Counted from the stretch's first letter, positions 49,001-61,867 are shown. The stretch is 64,000 nt of DNA from Chionis minor (GCA_013398295.1 VZSF01007311.1:310001-374000), one strand, 5' to 3'. Notes: a model not told the origin generated them from the sequence alone. Numbers and translations are program-made.

Positions 49001-51417
49001 GAGTATGCTTGTCTTAGCCCTTTGAAAGGAAAAAGAAAGAAACAAATGTATAAAAATAGATATAAAGGAGATAAAACAAGAAATAAAGGGGGGGATAGAG
49101 CTCTTGTTGCCTAGTATAAAGTATAGCAGAAGGATGTCAGGTGCTGCTAAATGTACGTTCATGGCTAGATAGTTTATAAATGACCATTGCTTTTCAGGCA
49201 ACAAATCTAATTATTCTGAAGTTTCAGTCTTAATTTTTGTCTTGGGCCACATTTTGGCAGTTCATAGCATCAGGAAAAAATGCACCTTAAATGTCCAGGT
49301 GCAGCTAATCTAGTTTAAACAGGAACTAGATGGCTAGCCACATAGTCATCTCCTTTTTATTCAGCAAACGCCTTTTTTATTGAAACTTTCAGAGGCTGCT
49401 ACTACCTGTGTGATAACTCTTCCAGAACATATTAGGTTCCTAATGGACAAAAGTGGTCAACTCAGCTTATTAATTCATCAAACCATGACACCTCCACTAG
49501 CAAGAGAGCATGGGCAGATGTGGATCCTTGCTTGAGACTCATCACACACCCCACTGCCCACAGTTGCTTTCAATGCTAGATTCTTGGCCACCAAACAGCT
49601 GGTAGGGTCTGGCACGGTGATGATCCCTGCAAGCAAAGCTCATTTTCCCCTTAACAGTACACATGCTAAATCTATCACTCAGCCTTAATGCATATGTTAC
49701 AGGGCAGGATCAGGATCTTGTGAAATTAATTTCCATCAATAAATGCCAATTTATTGGAAGACACTTTCTCAAGCCAGCTCTTCTGCCAGTAGAACCTTCC
49801 CTTTTGCTGCCTTTGAAGCCTTCTCTATCTGCTTGTTTCTGGTCAGTCAGGGTTGCCAAGTCCCCCAGCTGGGGGTCGCAGGGGATAGCTGATATCTGAG
49901 CAGTACGTAGCTCAAGTCACCACCAAAGCCAGGGCTACTGGGCTCTCAGCTGGCTGCCTCTGCAGCTCTCATCTCAAATGGCCATGCACCTGATGGCAGC
50001 AGCCTCTTGGTCACCAGGAGAGCAGACTGCTAGTTAGCTGGCTATCTGCTGCCCAGAGTCTCCATATCAGCTCAGGGAAGGAGACAGCAATGGTCCTTCA
50101 GTCGGTCTCTCTTCCTGGTAGTCAGCAGGCTTCAGGGTTTGTCCCTCATGCTCCCTCACCATCTCTTCCTACAGAGCAGGCTTTCAGCTCTGTGGGAGCC
50201 CGCCTACGTAGCAGGCAGCCAGAGGAGCTGGGCAGCCCAGGAAACAAGCTGAAAAAACGACTGCATCCTTCCAAAGCGGAATTTTTTCAGGCTTTTCCCT
50301 CCCACAAAAATGTTCTGATTGTTAGCCTTTGTGTCCCAGCTCAGCACAGCTTGGCTTTTCTTTCAAAAATAAAGCAAGTTGAAATAAAAGACAGTCATCT
50401 GGCTAGCACGTTATTTTATTCCCCATATTTTGGGCCATACCTTGGGAGGTACCAGGATACCCTGACATGGGAGCCAGAAGCATTAGGCTCTCTTGCAAAC
50501 TAAGGCGATTTTCATCTCTGGATGGAAAATTAACCCACAGAGAATTAAAATGGCCTCTCTGGATCAGAGTGAAAGCTTGCCCTAGTGTATCTTCATGAAA
50601 GGAGAAGGTTAAGCCGGGCAGTATTTGAGGGGTGGTGTAAAGCTGTTTTGGTCACACACCTCTTTAGCTGATATAATGATGTTTGGAACAAACAATTACT
50701 TCAGCTATTGTTATGACTATAGGTACTGCAACCTGTGCTCCTAGCCTCAGAGAGGGAGGGAGAGAATGGGAAAACAGTGAGCCATTAAAATAGCAGAGCT
50801 GTAATTGATTACTGTTAATATGAAGGCAGAAACCGTGTTAGTGGAGCTCACTGATAATATTCAGCAACAGTAGCAGCCCAGGAGGCCTCTAACAAGCTTC
50901 AGAACCACGTAAAACTAATGCTGGCACTGCAGAGTTTTTGGGGCGGTTGTTTGTTTGCCTTGTTCTTTTTTTCTTTTTTGATACATTATTTAACTTGGGG
51001 CCTTGTTACATGGTGTATATCATAACGAGATACTTAGCTGTTAAGTGTTTGAGATTACTCTTTTTAGATTTTTCATGACAGGAAGAATTACATATATGTA
51101 GGTACATGTTAACAAGATTGACTAGAAAACACTACGTGGTACACGGTATTGTATTTTTTCTGAGGTTTACATTCCCTATCATTATGATTTTTTTTAACTT
51201 GACAGTCTTAAAATTGTGATCAGACATGCCTTATAATTTATTTTCCATAGTAGGTGTTTTTCATAAATATAGCATTAAAATGTTTTTAATAGCTCTTCAA
51301 AGATCAGACCTCAAAAATGGGAAGGAAGTTTGGAGACTGATAAGTATTTTGATGAGTCCATTGGCTGAAAAATTCTTTATTTGACCAAGTAGAGAGGAAA
51401 CAATATTGTGAAAAATA
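43016..51417. other. Unrecognised noncoding sequence
   Basis: About 8.4 kb with no recognised gene or transposon. 46496-46510 has an AATAAA signal followed by a GT-rich stretch (TGTAGTGTGTCTTT), a possible but unsupported polyadenylation site. 47262-47280 is a short AAT repeat. 48160-48545 is purine-rich on the plus strand. A 137-codon ATG frame at 50090-50503 and a 133-codon minus frame at 44162-44563 have no known domain. Confidence 0.5.
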
Positions 51418-51447
51418 ATGCATAGAGCAATTTAATGCTCTATGCAT
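51418..51447. repeat. Perfect 12-bp hairpin
   Basis: ATGCATAGAGCA (51418-51429) and TGCTCTATGCAT (51436-51447) are exact reverse complements around the 6-base loop ATTTAA. No T-run follows closely and the setting is AT-rich eukaryotic DNA, so a bacterial-type terminator does not apply. It could be a palindromic insertion, a binding site for a dimeric factor or chance. Confidence 0.85.
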
Positions 51448-52329
51448 ATATTTAAATGCTTGCTATGGAAATGTAATAAATATACCTAGCAAACAATCTT
51501 CAGGGAGCTTTGTCAAATATTTAGCATTTTGCCACCTTAAATGTAGGTGCCACTGTTGCAAAACATGTATAGAAGTAAACACTAGGCCATTATATTGTAA
51601 AATACTTGTCAATCAGCTTCCACTGACTTTCTAGATGGTTCATAAAATCAGCAATCTCTCCCTCATCTTAGTAGAAGATGACACTGGACATCTTTTAAGG
51701 GGCCAGGAAGCTTTTTCTGTTGAGATGTCATTCCTTATAAAATGTACGATAATTGTATTTTGGTGACTGATTAGCAACTCCATAGTATCTGAAATGGCAT
51801 TAAACAAAAGTTATCAGATGAAAATAAGTATGTTTTGAGAAGCATTAATTTCTGCTGTTCATTGCTTTCATGCTCATGAATTTGAAAAACTTAGCGACTT
51901 CCAGTGAGTCACCCAGAATTTCAGTATAAAATAGTCAAGGTTCAACTGTGCTTGAAGAATTAATTACTTTTGTACTTCAATAAACTTGAAAGAAGAGAAC
52001 AAAATACCCGCCTGCATGTAATTCTTTTAGTATTAATTCAGACTTCGCAGCTGTCTAAAAGCTTTGATTTTTCACAGTTGAGTCTTTCTACTCGACCCTG
52101 AAGTGAAAAGTGTAATCTTGTGTTTCTCGTAGAACATAGCAGGGTAGAAATGAATGCCACCAATTCATCTCAAGACTGGGTAGGAGGAGAAGTGGGCTTA
52201 CTCCTTAGCCATCTTATTTATATAAATAATAGCGCTACCTCCCTTTTCTCAGGGTGGTTTGGTTATTTTTCCTCTCTTGATCTGAAACATTTAGCAAGAA
52301 GCTGAGCAATCTATACCTTGCAGTCAAGA
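51448..52329. other. Unrecognised AT-rich noncoding sequence
   Basis: No gene or repeat recognised. Confidence 0.6.
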
Positions 52330-52505
52330 AGAGCAACGAAGAGAAAAGCGAGTGTCCTGTGCCTGCCCCTACCCGTGCTCTGAAGCCACCCTGGTTGCAC
52401 CCTGAGCTCTCCCTCGCTGCTCCTCGCCTGGCACCCGTCCCCACTCCGCCGTCCCCAGCTCCACCGGTGCACTCTTGGCAGCGGCACATCGCCTCCTCTC
52501 CTGCA
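52330..52505. promoter_or_regulatory. CpG- and C-rich patch
   Basis: About 175 bp of C-rich sequence with clustered CpGs (AAAGCGAG, ACCCGTGC, CCCTCGCTGC, CTCGCCTGG, CCCGTCC, CTCCGCCGTCC, CCACCGGTGC, GCAGCGGC, CATCGCC) in AT-rich surroundings. Open frames on both strands (proline/alanine-rich plus, arginine/glycine-rich minus) follow from composition. CTTGCAG at 52317-52323 could be a splice acceptor but no matching donor or known peptide supports an exon. Confidence 0.4.
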
Positions 52506-53924
52506 CCTCACATCACCTCCTTATCCCCTGCTTACATTCATGACATTAATGGGCCACGAAATGTCTGTGCTGAAGCACTGTGTGTACAGATAAGGGGCAG
52601 ACCAGCTGCCCTCCCCAAGCCCATAAACCCACAAGTCTGATAGAATCAGACCTGACTTTTTCTCAGCTTATAAACTTGCTCCCGTTTCTAATTATACATA
52701 ATAATTCAGTGCAGTCACTGGCATAATTGGCCATCTGTGTACTTTCATACGTGTGAAACGAATACTGGGAAAGGTTACGCAGGCTGGTGCTGCTAATGCT
52801 TATGGAGAAGTGGTGCAGACTAATCTTAAGAGCTGGATTTGAGCTGAAATCCATTTTGGAAATGAAATGTGTTTTTTCTTGTTGGCTTTGAGAGTTATGA
52901 AAGGACCAGACAGTATGACAGCCGAGCCTGATGACAGGTAGAGAAGCAAGGGTGGGACCAGAAGGCTTGCAATTTGTTTCTGGGGAAAAAAATAATTGTG
53001 TTTGTCATACTTGTTGCTCAAGTTTTGATTTACTCCTGGACAGCTTCCACTAGTAATGAAATAAGGGACAGTGTTTCAAAAAGACATCTTCCAAGCTGCA
53101 TCTCTGAGAACCCCCAATCACAGGCCTTGCTACCTATTATATCTTTTTAGAAACTTTCCAAAAAATATAAAAGTAAGATGGGGAGGGTGAACAGGGACAG
53201 GAGATCCTCATCCTTTGCTCAAAAGACTTCATTGTAATAAGAAATCACTGCACAAGGCTACCAGGCTTGGAAAGGTTATGATGGAATACTGATACTTTTC
53301 TTGTGAGTTAATACTTGATGAATACAAAGAGTGGATAATCACATCAGAGCCACGTCTTCATCCACAAAAGTAGGCATAAACTCCCTTGTAAAAAGCAAGC
53401 TTTCTCTCAGCAGAAAAGACTTGCAGAAGAGTTCAGTTTCACTTTTAACATAAAGAGGAATATTGCTCAGATATAACGGTAAAAGAGCACAGCAAATTGA
53501 GATGGCTTTCATAATTCTGCAGCAGGATGAAGAGAAATTTTTGAAGAGCTGCTTCTCGGCATCCTCTGCTTCCAGTTAGCTCGTCTTCACTCCCAGGAGG
53601 CCAGGTCAACCCTGCCAAAGGTTTAGAGGGTTTTCCTTCCATCAGGAAGCTTTCCAAAATGTTATTAAATGTCACAGAAAACAGGGTGGCCAGGAGAAAA
53701 TTGCTGATGTAAAGAAGCATGCACACTGGCATAATGGACTCCTGCACCAGCCAGAAGTGTCTGCTTTGTGGTCCTGCTTTTATTGTGATGTCTCAAAGCT
53801 GATGGACGCATTATATATATTCAGATCTCTATATACATTTGAGATACTCTTCTTTGAACTCTGAAGTCAGAAAGGCGTTTTGATAGTGAAGTCCAGCCAA
53901 TGGGGAGTCTCAATGCATGTTCAA

Positions 53925-53955
53925 ACACACACACACACACAGACACACACACACA
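53925..53955. repeat. (CA)n microsatellite
   Basis: 31 bp of CA repeat with one G interruption. A complementary (GT)n/TATA tract lies about 130 bp downstream (54088-54126), so the two could pair as an inverted repeat. Confidence 0.95.
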
Positions 53956-54087
53956 TGGCCAGCCTCGCTGATTGCAGGAGTGCCTTACCGGCACCCACAG
54001 AAACACACAGCACTCACAGAGAGCACAGGCTGCCTGATGCTCTTCCTCCTCTCCAGCTGACTAGGATTGAAGTCCACAGTGGAAAAA

Positions 54088-54126
54088 GTGTGTGTGTGTC
54101 TGTCTATATATTATGTATATATATAT
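54088..54126. repeat. (GT)n-TATA simple repeat
   Basis: GTGTGTGTGTGTCTGTC followed by TATATATTATGTATATATATATA. Strand-complementary to the CA repeat at 53925-53955. Confidence 0.92.
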
Positions 54127-56206
54127 AAAAAAACACAGTATGGATCATGCCAGTAGCAGGTCCCAGATTCCCTGGTCTCCTAGGTGCTGGCACCCAGACA
54201 TACTAGGCATGGAGGTTCATAATCCTGCTCTTGTTGCTGGTACACCCACCTCTTATCCTGCTTGCCTACAAGTCCATCTTGAAGCTCACTAGCATTCACA
54301 CATTCCTACGGAGAACAGAAGTTTGTTATAAAGAGGATTTAACCAGAATATCGATTAGACTGTGGTGATGAAGTACAGGGCTCAGTCAGGCAAATGCACT
54401 CACTGGCAACTTGTTTACACATAACCAACCCCTTTTACCTCTGTTTTCCCTTGCTTGTTCCTCCCCAATCCACCTTGATGCCTCCATCTCCTCACCTGTG
54501 TTCTATGCCCTAAATATCCCATGTCTCATACATTGCCACTATCTCCTTAAAACTTGCCACAGTAAATTTCACACAATCCCCAAATGCCCTCCTCAGCACC
54601 CCGTAGTGAGTCCTGTACCCTTGTAGGCAATAACCCCTGGCAGTCTGCAAGCTGGTCTGGAGAGATAGTTTCTTTGGTTAATTCATCTTGGTCAGTTTCA
54701 CACCAGGCATGATGGGTGAATACTTCTCCTTGAATAGTCTTCAGAGGAGCCACTTCAGTGTGCACCATTTTCCCGGTTATTGGGTTTCTAGGGCTCCTCT
54801 GCTCCATTGCTCCTCTGCTTTTCCTCATGCCTTTGTGTTCCTGGTGATTAGCCTTTAATCACATAACCTAACAACCACTTTCTCTGCATCTATCTGTGCC
54901 AGAAAAGCCAGGAGCATCTGATTATGAGCTGGATGTGAAGATGATAACAATCCCATGGCGCTGCAGGAAGATGAGCTGCAGAACCTTCTTTTTAAATTCA
55001 TTTTGATATTATGCCCAAGTACAGTGCTGGGGAATATTATACTCCAAGGGAATTACTTCCTGGAGCCTGCAACGTGGGATGAAAATGGCTGGGTGCGTGT
55101 AACATGACAATAATGTCATTGTTCTACTAGGTTCCAGGATATACTTGGTTAGAGGAGATGCCCTACCCAAATTCCAAACTGGATTAATATGTTATGCCAA
55201 TGAAATATCTTCTCATTGGTAAAGAAAAAATAAAAAAATTAGCTTTCCCTTTTCTAAAAGCTGGCATAGGAATTTATCAAACCACTCTGGCATTTTGCAC
55301 ATGGGAGACCCTGGAGGTGGACCGAGGTTCTTGGTCACCTTCCTGAGGGGCAGACCAGGAGTGCAAACAGGCAGAGAAGGCTGAGGGTGCACAGACAGGT
55401 CTGTGCTGGCTAGAGGACACCTCCTGTAGCTTAAAGCTACCTCACAAAACGCCATAGTAACTGTGATGTGCCCAGCACCTCATCAAGTCTCGAGCTACCC
55501 TCAGAAAACTGCAGGGGTGATGAAAGAGAAGCATGGAAAAGCACTGCTGTCTTTCAGGCAGCAGTGTTTCAGGCAGAAACAGCTATATGCATTCTTGAAT
55601 AAATCCCTTCTATTTGGGCATCACCACTATATTTGTCTCTATACTAAGCTGCAGTAAAAACTTTCGCAAATGGAAAAATACCAAACTGGAGTGATGTTTT
55701 CTTTTCCATGCTAATGTGGAATACTGGGATATGAAAGCAAATTATTAGGTAGAAATTTGTGGAACAGAAGTGACAGTGCTCATCCCAGGTAATGATAAGC
55801 AAAAGATGGAGCTGTTAAATTAAGATGGATTTTCAAAAGATCTTTTGGAAATCATTCCAAAACTGAGTCCTTTTAGTGACTCACTAGAAGTCCCACTAGT
55901 GACAGTGAGAAAAATGGTTCTTAAAACACTGAACAACTTGGCTGGGAGAGAGTTTTCTTCTTAAGAAGCATTATGGAATTTAATATTTTGATATTATTGG
56001 CTTATTGTAATCCTTTTTATCTATATTGGCATTTTTTGATATACAATTGTATTTATTAGAGTATTTATTTCATCTGTTTTTAACATAATTTTAAACAAAG
56101 TAGGCTTTACTTCTTTAATATAAATGTGAGCCATTTGAAGCATTTTTTCCTAAAAAAACCCTTATCTTGACCAATACAAGGAACATAATAAACATATATG
56201 GCCTGA

Positions 56207-57271
56207 TTCAGTGTTTGTGGATCCCTGAGTGTCCTTTGGCTATGGAGGAAATGGCTTTTGGCTACACACACAGCATTTTGTGCTAAGGCTGTGCTTGGAC
56301 TAGCTCCTTGTGATCCTGGGACACTGCAGGTCTATCAGAATCACCACGCTGGACTGCAAGCGCATGCTTGCACACGCAAAAGTAAGAAATGGCAATGCAG
56401 GGCTGTCACCAGAGAGGTGAACTGGGGCCTGATCTCCTCTTCTGCCAGTACTTATCATAGGACGCTCTGTGAGAAGGGTTCAGTCGCTGTCAATGAAACA
56501 CCATGTTTGTGGATGCCCATCACTCCCATTCTCTTGCATGTGTCTTGCCCAAATTTAGCAACACAGTGCCCGAGAGGCTCTTTATTCTGCATTATGCCAA
56601 GGTTTTGTGTGCAGTCAGCTTTGCTCCAGGCCACTCGTTACTTTTTTCCTTTAAAGTCGCTTTTTTATTTTAGAATGTTACTTTACATCAACACCAGCTG
56701 GAGATTTGAAGATTTCTCCAGAAACTGGCTCAAGAAATCAATGTACCTTTTGATGAACGCATTAAGGCTACAGAGCTGCTGCTTTGCCATGTGCATTGTC
56801 ACCTAACTGGGCAATTGTATAGGTACACCACCAGAGCTGAGCAAACAGTCTAAACACATGCCTGCAAATAATTATGTGAATCCCAAACCAAGTTCTGAGT
56901 TCATGACATGGTCACATTCGTATCTAAATGAAGACAAGCTATTAAGTCGCACACTTGTTCTAAAGGGATGTTTCAGCTGGCAATACATTTCAAGCGATGT
57001 ATTTTATGAAGGCAATGAGAGTTTGCCATTTGCCTTCCTCTCTAACCCTGATCCAAACCCAGCAATGTATGAGTTACTCAGCCACCAAAGCCCAGATAAC
57101 CATCGTTTTGTTACAAAATGCTCACAGGCTCTACACTTGGGAAACATTCTGCAAACCAATTTGAAAATCATTTTGAATAATGAGCATATCTGCGGATGTC
57201 GTAATCTGCTTGCACACATTTTTCAAACACAGGAAGAGGTGAAAGGCAACCATTTATACATGATAGATTAA
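56207..57271 (+). pseudogene. Near-open 355-codon frame with one stop, unrecognised
   Basis: In a single plus-strand frame the sequence is open from 56207 (after TGA at 56204-56206) to the TAA at 57269-57271, except for one TAA at 56804-56806. I checked the junction codon by codon: after that stop the frame continues CTG GGC AAT TGT without another stop to the ATG at 56858. The first part (to 56803) has no ATG at its beginning and is rich in cysteine and hydrophobic residues. The second part (137 codons from ATG 56858) reads like ordinary soluble protein, with NPDPNPAMYELLSHQSPDN near its middle. I recognise no domain, transposase, viral or receptor family. The length is unusual for this base composition, so a decayed gene, processed pseudogene or lineage-specific frame is possible; chance is not excluded. 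No poly(A) tail or splice sites were identified. Confidence 0.3.
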
Positions 57272-60200
57272 ACAAGGAAAGTGTCAGGATTTAACTTGCC
57301 TGGTGATGTGTATCTCTGTAACCCCTTAGGTGTCTCCCCACTGCTCAGTTTGTGCCCTAACAGGCTTGTGATGGTGGATTAAATTCGGGCAGCTGAAGTT
57401 TTTCCTGTCCTTAAGGCAGGCATGTGTAATCTGCTTCCTGAATCAGCTCTTGGACTGATAAAGCTTCCAGTACAGTACTTGAAGGTAAAAATGAGAACTT
57501 TTTTACTTTCACTGCTGAAAACTGCAATGGATGAGAAGCTCTTGGCAGGGGAGCAACCATGGCCATGAGAGAGAGGGACAGGTGAGGACAAAGCACCTTG
57601 AGTTGAGCCTTCTGCCTCAATTGCAGCTGGAGCCCTTTTCTTTCTCAGCTCTTGCTCCTACCCTTCTGTTCACCCACCCATGAGGTGTTTTCACTAGGTG
57701 GCACAAATGTATGTACAAGCTTGAGGCCAAGAATTGCTTTTCGTTGGACTAGTGATTCATTCACCTTGCAGTGACATTGCTGGCTAAGTCACACAGGTGC
57801 CGATAACCTCCTGCCCACCTTTCCACAACTCTTTTTGTACTCGGAAGGACAGGCAAGTTTACTGAGAAAGTGGTATCCAGCAAAAACTCTCTTTATTGCT
57901 GTAGACAGAAGAGCAGACCAGCCCAAGTGCTACCAAGAACTGCCTTTTTGGAGAGGGCACAGTCAGTGAGATGTGGAAATGATCCATCGACACTGGTCTA
58001 ACCCATAAGCTCAGAACTGGATGGCCTTTTGACCCTACAGTGAAGATCCCTACAGACACAAGCATTATCTGCTTGAAGACCATGCCTCTCTGTGCAGAAG
58101 TCCCTGCAGTAGATGCCTTTGGTGGTTGCCCTTTCTGAGCTGGGGAGCCCACCTTACTCTGGATGCCCAGCTGAGGTGCCTGGGTGAGAATTGTTGTCCT
58201 CTTCTCTCCTGGTCTTCTTCTGAGGCCAATGGGCAAAGGGGAGACAGTTCCAGCTAGTGACCTAGGTCCCCGAGTCCCCTGAGGCACCGATGTCTTCGTC
58301 TCCTCACTGACACAGGACACTGCAGATGTGCAGGTATCTTAGGCACATCAGGTGCCTAAACTTAGGTGACATTGATCTCCCACATCTCTGTCCCTTCTTA
58401 TCCCCATCACCCATTTGTCACGCCTTTATATATATATAGCGGTCTTCTAAAGAAAAGAGTGAGATCTAAATTCAGAGAAAAAAGATCAGCCTGAAAACCC
58501 TTTCGTAACTAACACTCCCACAGGGAAGTAAGAACAAAAGAAGAAAGGCCAAGACAAAATATCTGCAAGTGGTGCCGGGGAGATGGAGGAGGGAGTCACA
58601 CGCTTACATTTCTATTGCCAAGCAACCGGGAAAAAAACCCAAATGATATATCACTGGTATAAGGGATTTGGGGTTTTTTGGCTTTTGTTTTGCTTTGAAT
58701 CTAAAACTTGCAAAGTAGCAATACATTTGCAGGAAACTTAAAAGCTGTGGCATAGAACTACAGAAGGAATAGCTACTTTAGGAAAATATTTTTTAAAAAT
58801 CTTGATTAAAAAAGTTAAGAAAAATACCTATTGGGCAGAAGAAAAGAGATTAATATCTAAAGAATGAGACTCATCCAGCAACAGGCAGACAATCCTTTGA
58901 GTTAATAATCTACAAAATCATCAACTAATATAATCCAGATTTCTCACCCATCAGTGCTGGCAAGTGACATTCAACCCTGAACAGCTCAGAAAAATCCCAA
59001 ACTGCAATCACTGTAAGAGGAAGAGCTGCCTCATACCAAGATTGTGTTTGACCTCCTCTACTTTCTCGCTGTTTTTCATGAATAGATAGTGTCTGAAAAG
59101 AGAACAAATCATCTGCATCTACTCAATAGCAGATGCAGAGGTTTTCTTTGCATAGTGTTGTGCCAGTGCATAATTTGTACAGCATAACATGCTTTATTAC
59201 TCCTGAAAACGGGGCCCAGAGTATATATCAATATGTTGCTTTTGCATATCTGTGCCACATAAGATTAAATATATTTATTTAGGCATATCTCATGTCTGAA
59301 CTATTCAACCTTTCCAGTGACAGAGACTCCTCAGACAGTATTTACTGGATAGTATTTTCCAGGCTCCACAGCCCCTCAGATCTCTTTTTTGCCCTCTTTT
59401 GCCCTCTCTTGTAACTTGACCCATCAATTGCAGCTTTGTCATTTCTACCACAGACACAGGGAAGTTCACATTTCCATCTTTGCAATTGTTATTATGTACT
59501 TCACCAGCTGAACTTAATTTTCTTCCTTTTTTTGCCCTCGCAGGTCAAATTTTCTATCCAGATGATTATTCTCATTGCTTGCCTTGAGTGAGACTACCTC
59601 TTTCTTGAAGAGTGGGACTTGTTGCAAGACACGGCTGAGCTGCCCAACTAAGGACCTTTCAAAGCAGAGGAGATAGGTTACTCCTTGCTTTTTGCACTTT
59701 ATGTGCCTCTTTCACATTCTCAATATGGTGTTTGCCCACTTCTCAACGCTGATATTTTTTTCTGATATACATCTGTTGACTGTGGCCAGCTATTAAATTA
59801 TATCTTAAAAATGCAGAATAGAAAAGAAGGGCTGACTACCATGAAGAGTAACCCTCACAGTTTCCTTGGAGAACTTGGCACGGTAAGCATGAAGACTTGC
59901 AGAGTACATTGTGATCCTGAATGTCAGATGTGTAATGGGAGAGAAAGGTAACCAAACCAACCAAAGTTCAGCTTTGTTCTGCCTTGGATTATGGTACTTA
60001 GAGCTAGTAAGGCTACTTTTAATGAAAATACTGAAATAAGGCAAGGTAGGTTCAAATATTAACCCATGTTTCTTATTTCAATGAGTGTTTAAAGGGCAGA
60101 CAAAATCAATGGTAGTAGAGGTGGCTTTTCCAGAACTCTTTCAATATGAATCCACCAAATGAGTGTCTCTGAATCCTGTAAAACCTGAGAAGTGCTTGCT

Positions 60201-60850
60201 GTTTTGGTCTCACACTCTTCCTTTTACTTCCATTTCTTTTGCCTTCTCCTCTGTTCCAAAGCAGGTCCCCAGTTACTCTTGCCTTCACCGGGCTGTCACA
60301 CCTTGTTGCTGTGAAGGTCTCTTTCCAGGTAACATCTTAGCTGCTTTTATGCTGCTCCCCTGCCCCAACACTGCCACTCCAGTCAAGCTTTTTCATCTCC
60401 TCCAAGCTAGCCATACTGCTGACTTTATAGCTGTCCAAGGTCTCCCCCAACTTGCTCTCACACAGCTGCGAGTACCTCTGCCCAACTTCCACTGCCTTTG
60501 AGGCCATGATAACATCTGCCACATTACCTGTCAGGTCTGACATCTGGATCTCCTTCCTCTGCTCCTGGGCTGGAAGACAGATTCTGGTGAAACCACTGTG
60601 TCCATGCACTTTCCTTTGCCCCGTAGACATTCTCCTTCAAAGCAACAACACTGGGTAGCAACAAACTAAATATGATGCAAATTTGGTGGCAAGTTCTTTT
60701 ACTACAATATCTATAACACTAAAGTCTTGGGGTGGAAGATAGGAGAGGGGTACTTAACTCTAGCTGTGGCACCATTCCTAAAAGCCTGAACACTAGAGTA
60801 AAGAAATGGGTTCCCTGCCTACACTTTTCTGGCTCAATATCTCTGTGAAA
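57272..60850. other. Unrecognised noncoding sequence
   Basis: No recognised gene. A minus-strand frame at 57859-58338 is open for about 160 codons and starts just after a possible acceptor (CATCTGCAG), but its first in-frame start is GTG and no domain is recognised. 58424-58438 is a small TA repeat. 59290-59420 has T-rich wording but no clear repeat family. Confidence 0.5.
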
Positions 60851-61867
60851 ATCATAGAATCATAGAACAGTTGGGGTTGGAAGGGACCTTTAGAGGTCAT
60901 CTAGTCCAACCTCCCCTGCAATGAACAAGGACATATTCAACTACATCAGGTTGCTCTGACCCCCAGCCAACCTGACCTTGAATGTTTCCAGGGATGGGGC
61001 ACCTACCACCTCTTGGGAAACTTGTTCTAGTGTCTCACCACCCTCGTTGTAAAAAAAATTCTTCCTTATGTCTAGTCTCACTCTTTCCTCTTTTAGTTTA
61101 AAGCCATTGCCCCTTGTCCTATCGAAGCAGGCCCTGCTGAAAAGTTTGTCCCCATCCTTCCTGTAGGCCCCCTTTAAGTACTAGATGGCTGCAATAAGGT
61201 CTCCCCAGAGCCTTCTCTTCTCCGGGCTGAAAAACTCCAACTGCCTTAGCCTGTCCTCATAGCAGAGGTGTTCCATCCCTCTGATCGTTCCTGTGGCCCT
61301 CCTCTGAACCTGCTCTAACAGGTCCATGTCTTTCCTGTGCTGAGGGCTCCAGGGCTGGATGCAATATTACAGATGGGGTCTCACCAGAGCAGACCAGGGA
61401 GAGGGCAGGATCACCTCCCTCAACCTACTGGCCACGCTGCTTTTGATGCAGCCTAGGATACAGTTGGCCTTCTGGACTGCAATTGCACATTGCCAGCTCA
61501 TGTCCAGCTTTTCATCCACCAGTAACCACAAGTCCTTCTCGGCAGGGCTGCTCTCAATCCCTTCATCCCTCAGACTATGTTGATCCAGAGGTTACCCTGA
61601 CCCAGTTGCAGGACCCTCCACTTGGCCTTGTTGAACCTCATAAGGTTCACATGGGCCTACTTCTCAAGCCTGTCCAGGTCCCTCTGGATGTCATGCCATC
61701 CCTCAGGTGTGTCAATCGTACCACTCAGTTTGGTGTTGTCCGTGCACTTGACCCCACTGTCTATGTCATTGATGAAGATATTCAACAGTACCGGTCCCAG
61801 TACGGACCCCTGAGGGACACCACTTATTGCCAGTCTCCATCTGGACATTGAGCCATTGACCACTACC
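60851..61867 (-). mobile_element. CR1 LINE, 5'-truncated, RT motif deleted (copy H)
   Basis: Left edge ATCATAGAATCATAGAACAG is the CR1 3' end in reverse orientation, followed by TTGGGGTTGGAAGGGACC and the full C-terminal region up to CATCTGGACATTGAGCCATTGACCAC. In the minus frame 61657-62034 (whose start lies outside the element) the reverse transcriptase phrases [11 protein letters not shown] and [10 protein letters not shown] are clear, but the segment holding the catalytic FADD is shortened to CTDNTKLSG. About six residues including the first aspartate are missing (near 61738). Plus-strand frames at 61359-61851 are antisense. This copy is inactive. Confidence 0.94.

Larger units (their letters stand above)
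52506..56206. other. Unrecognised noncoding sequence
   Basis: No gene recognised. Contains the simple repeats at 53.9-54.1 kb. 55960-56110 is particularly AT-rich. Confidence 0.55.

Noticed and set aside
57859..58338. Minus-strand frame of about 160 codons, possible exon after CATCTGCAG
   Set aside because: Length is close to the chance maximum for the window, the start is GTG, and no domain or convincing splice pair is seen.
61359..61851. Overlapping plus-strand frames in the 61 kb region
   Set aside because: Antisense to CR1 copy H.
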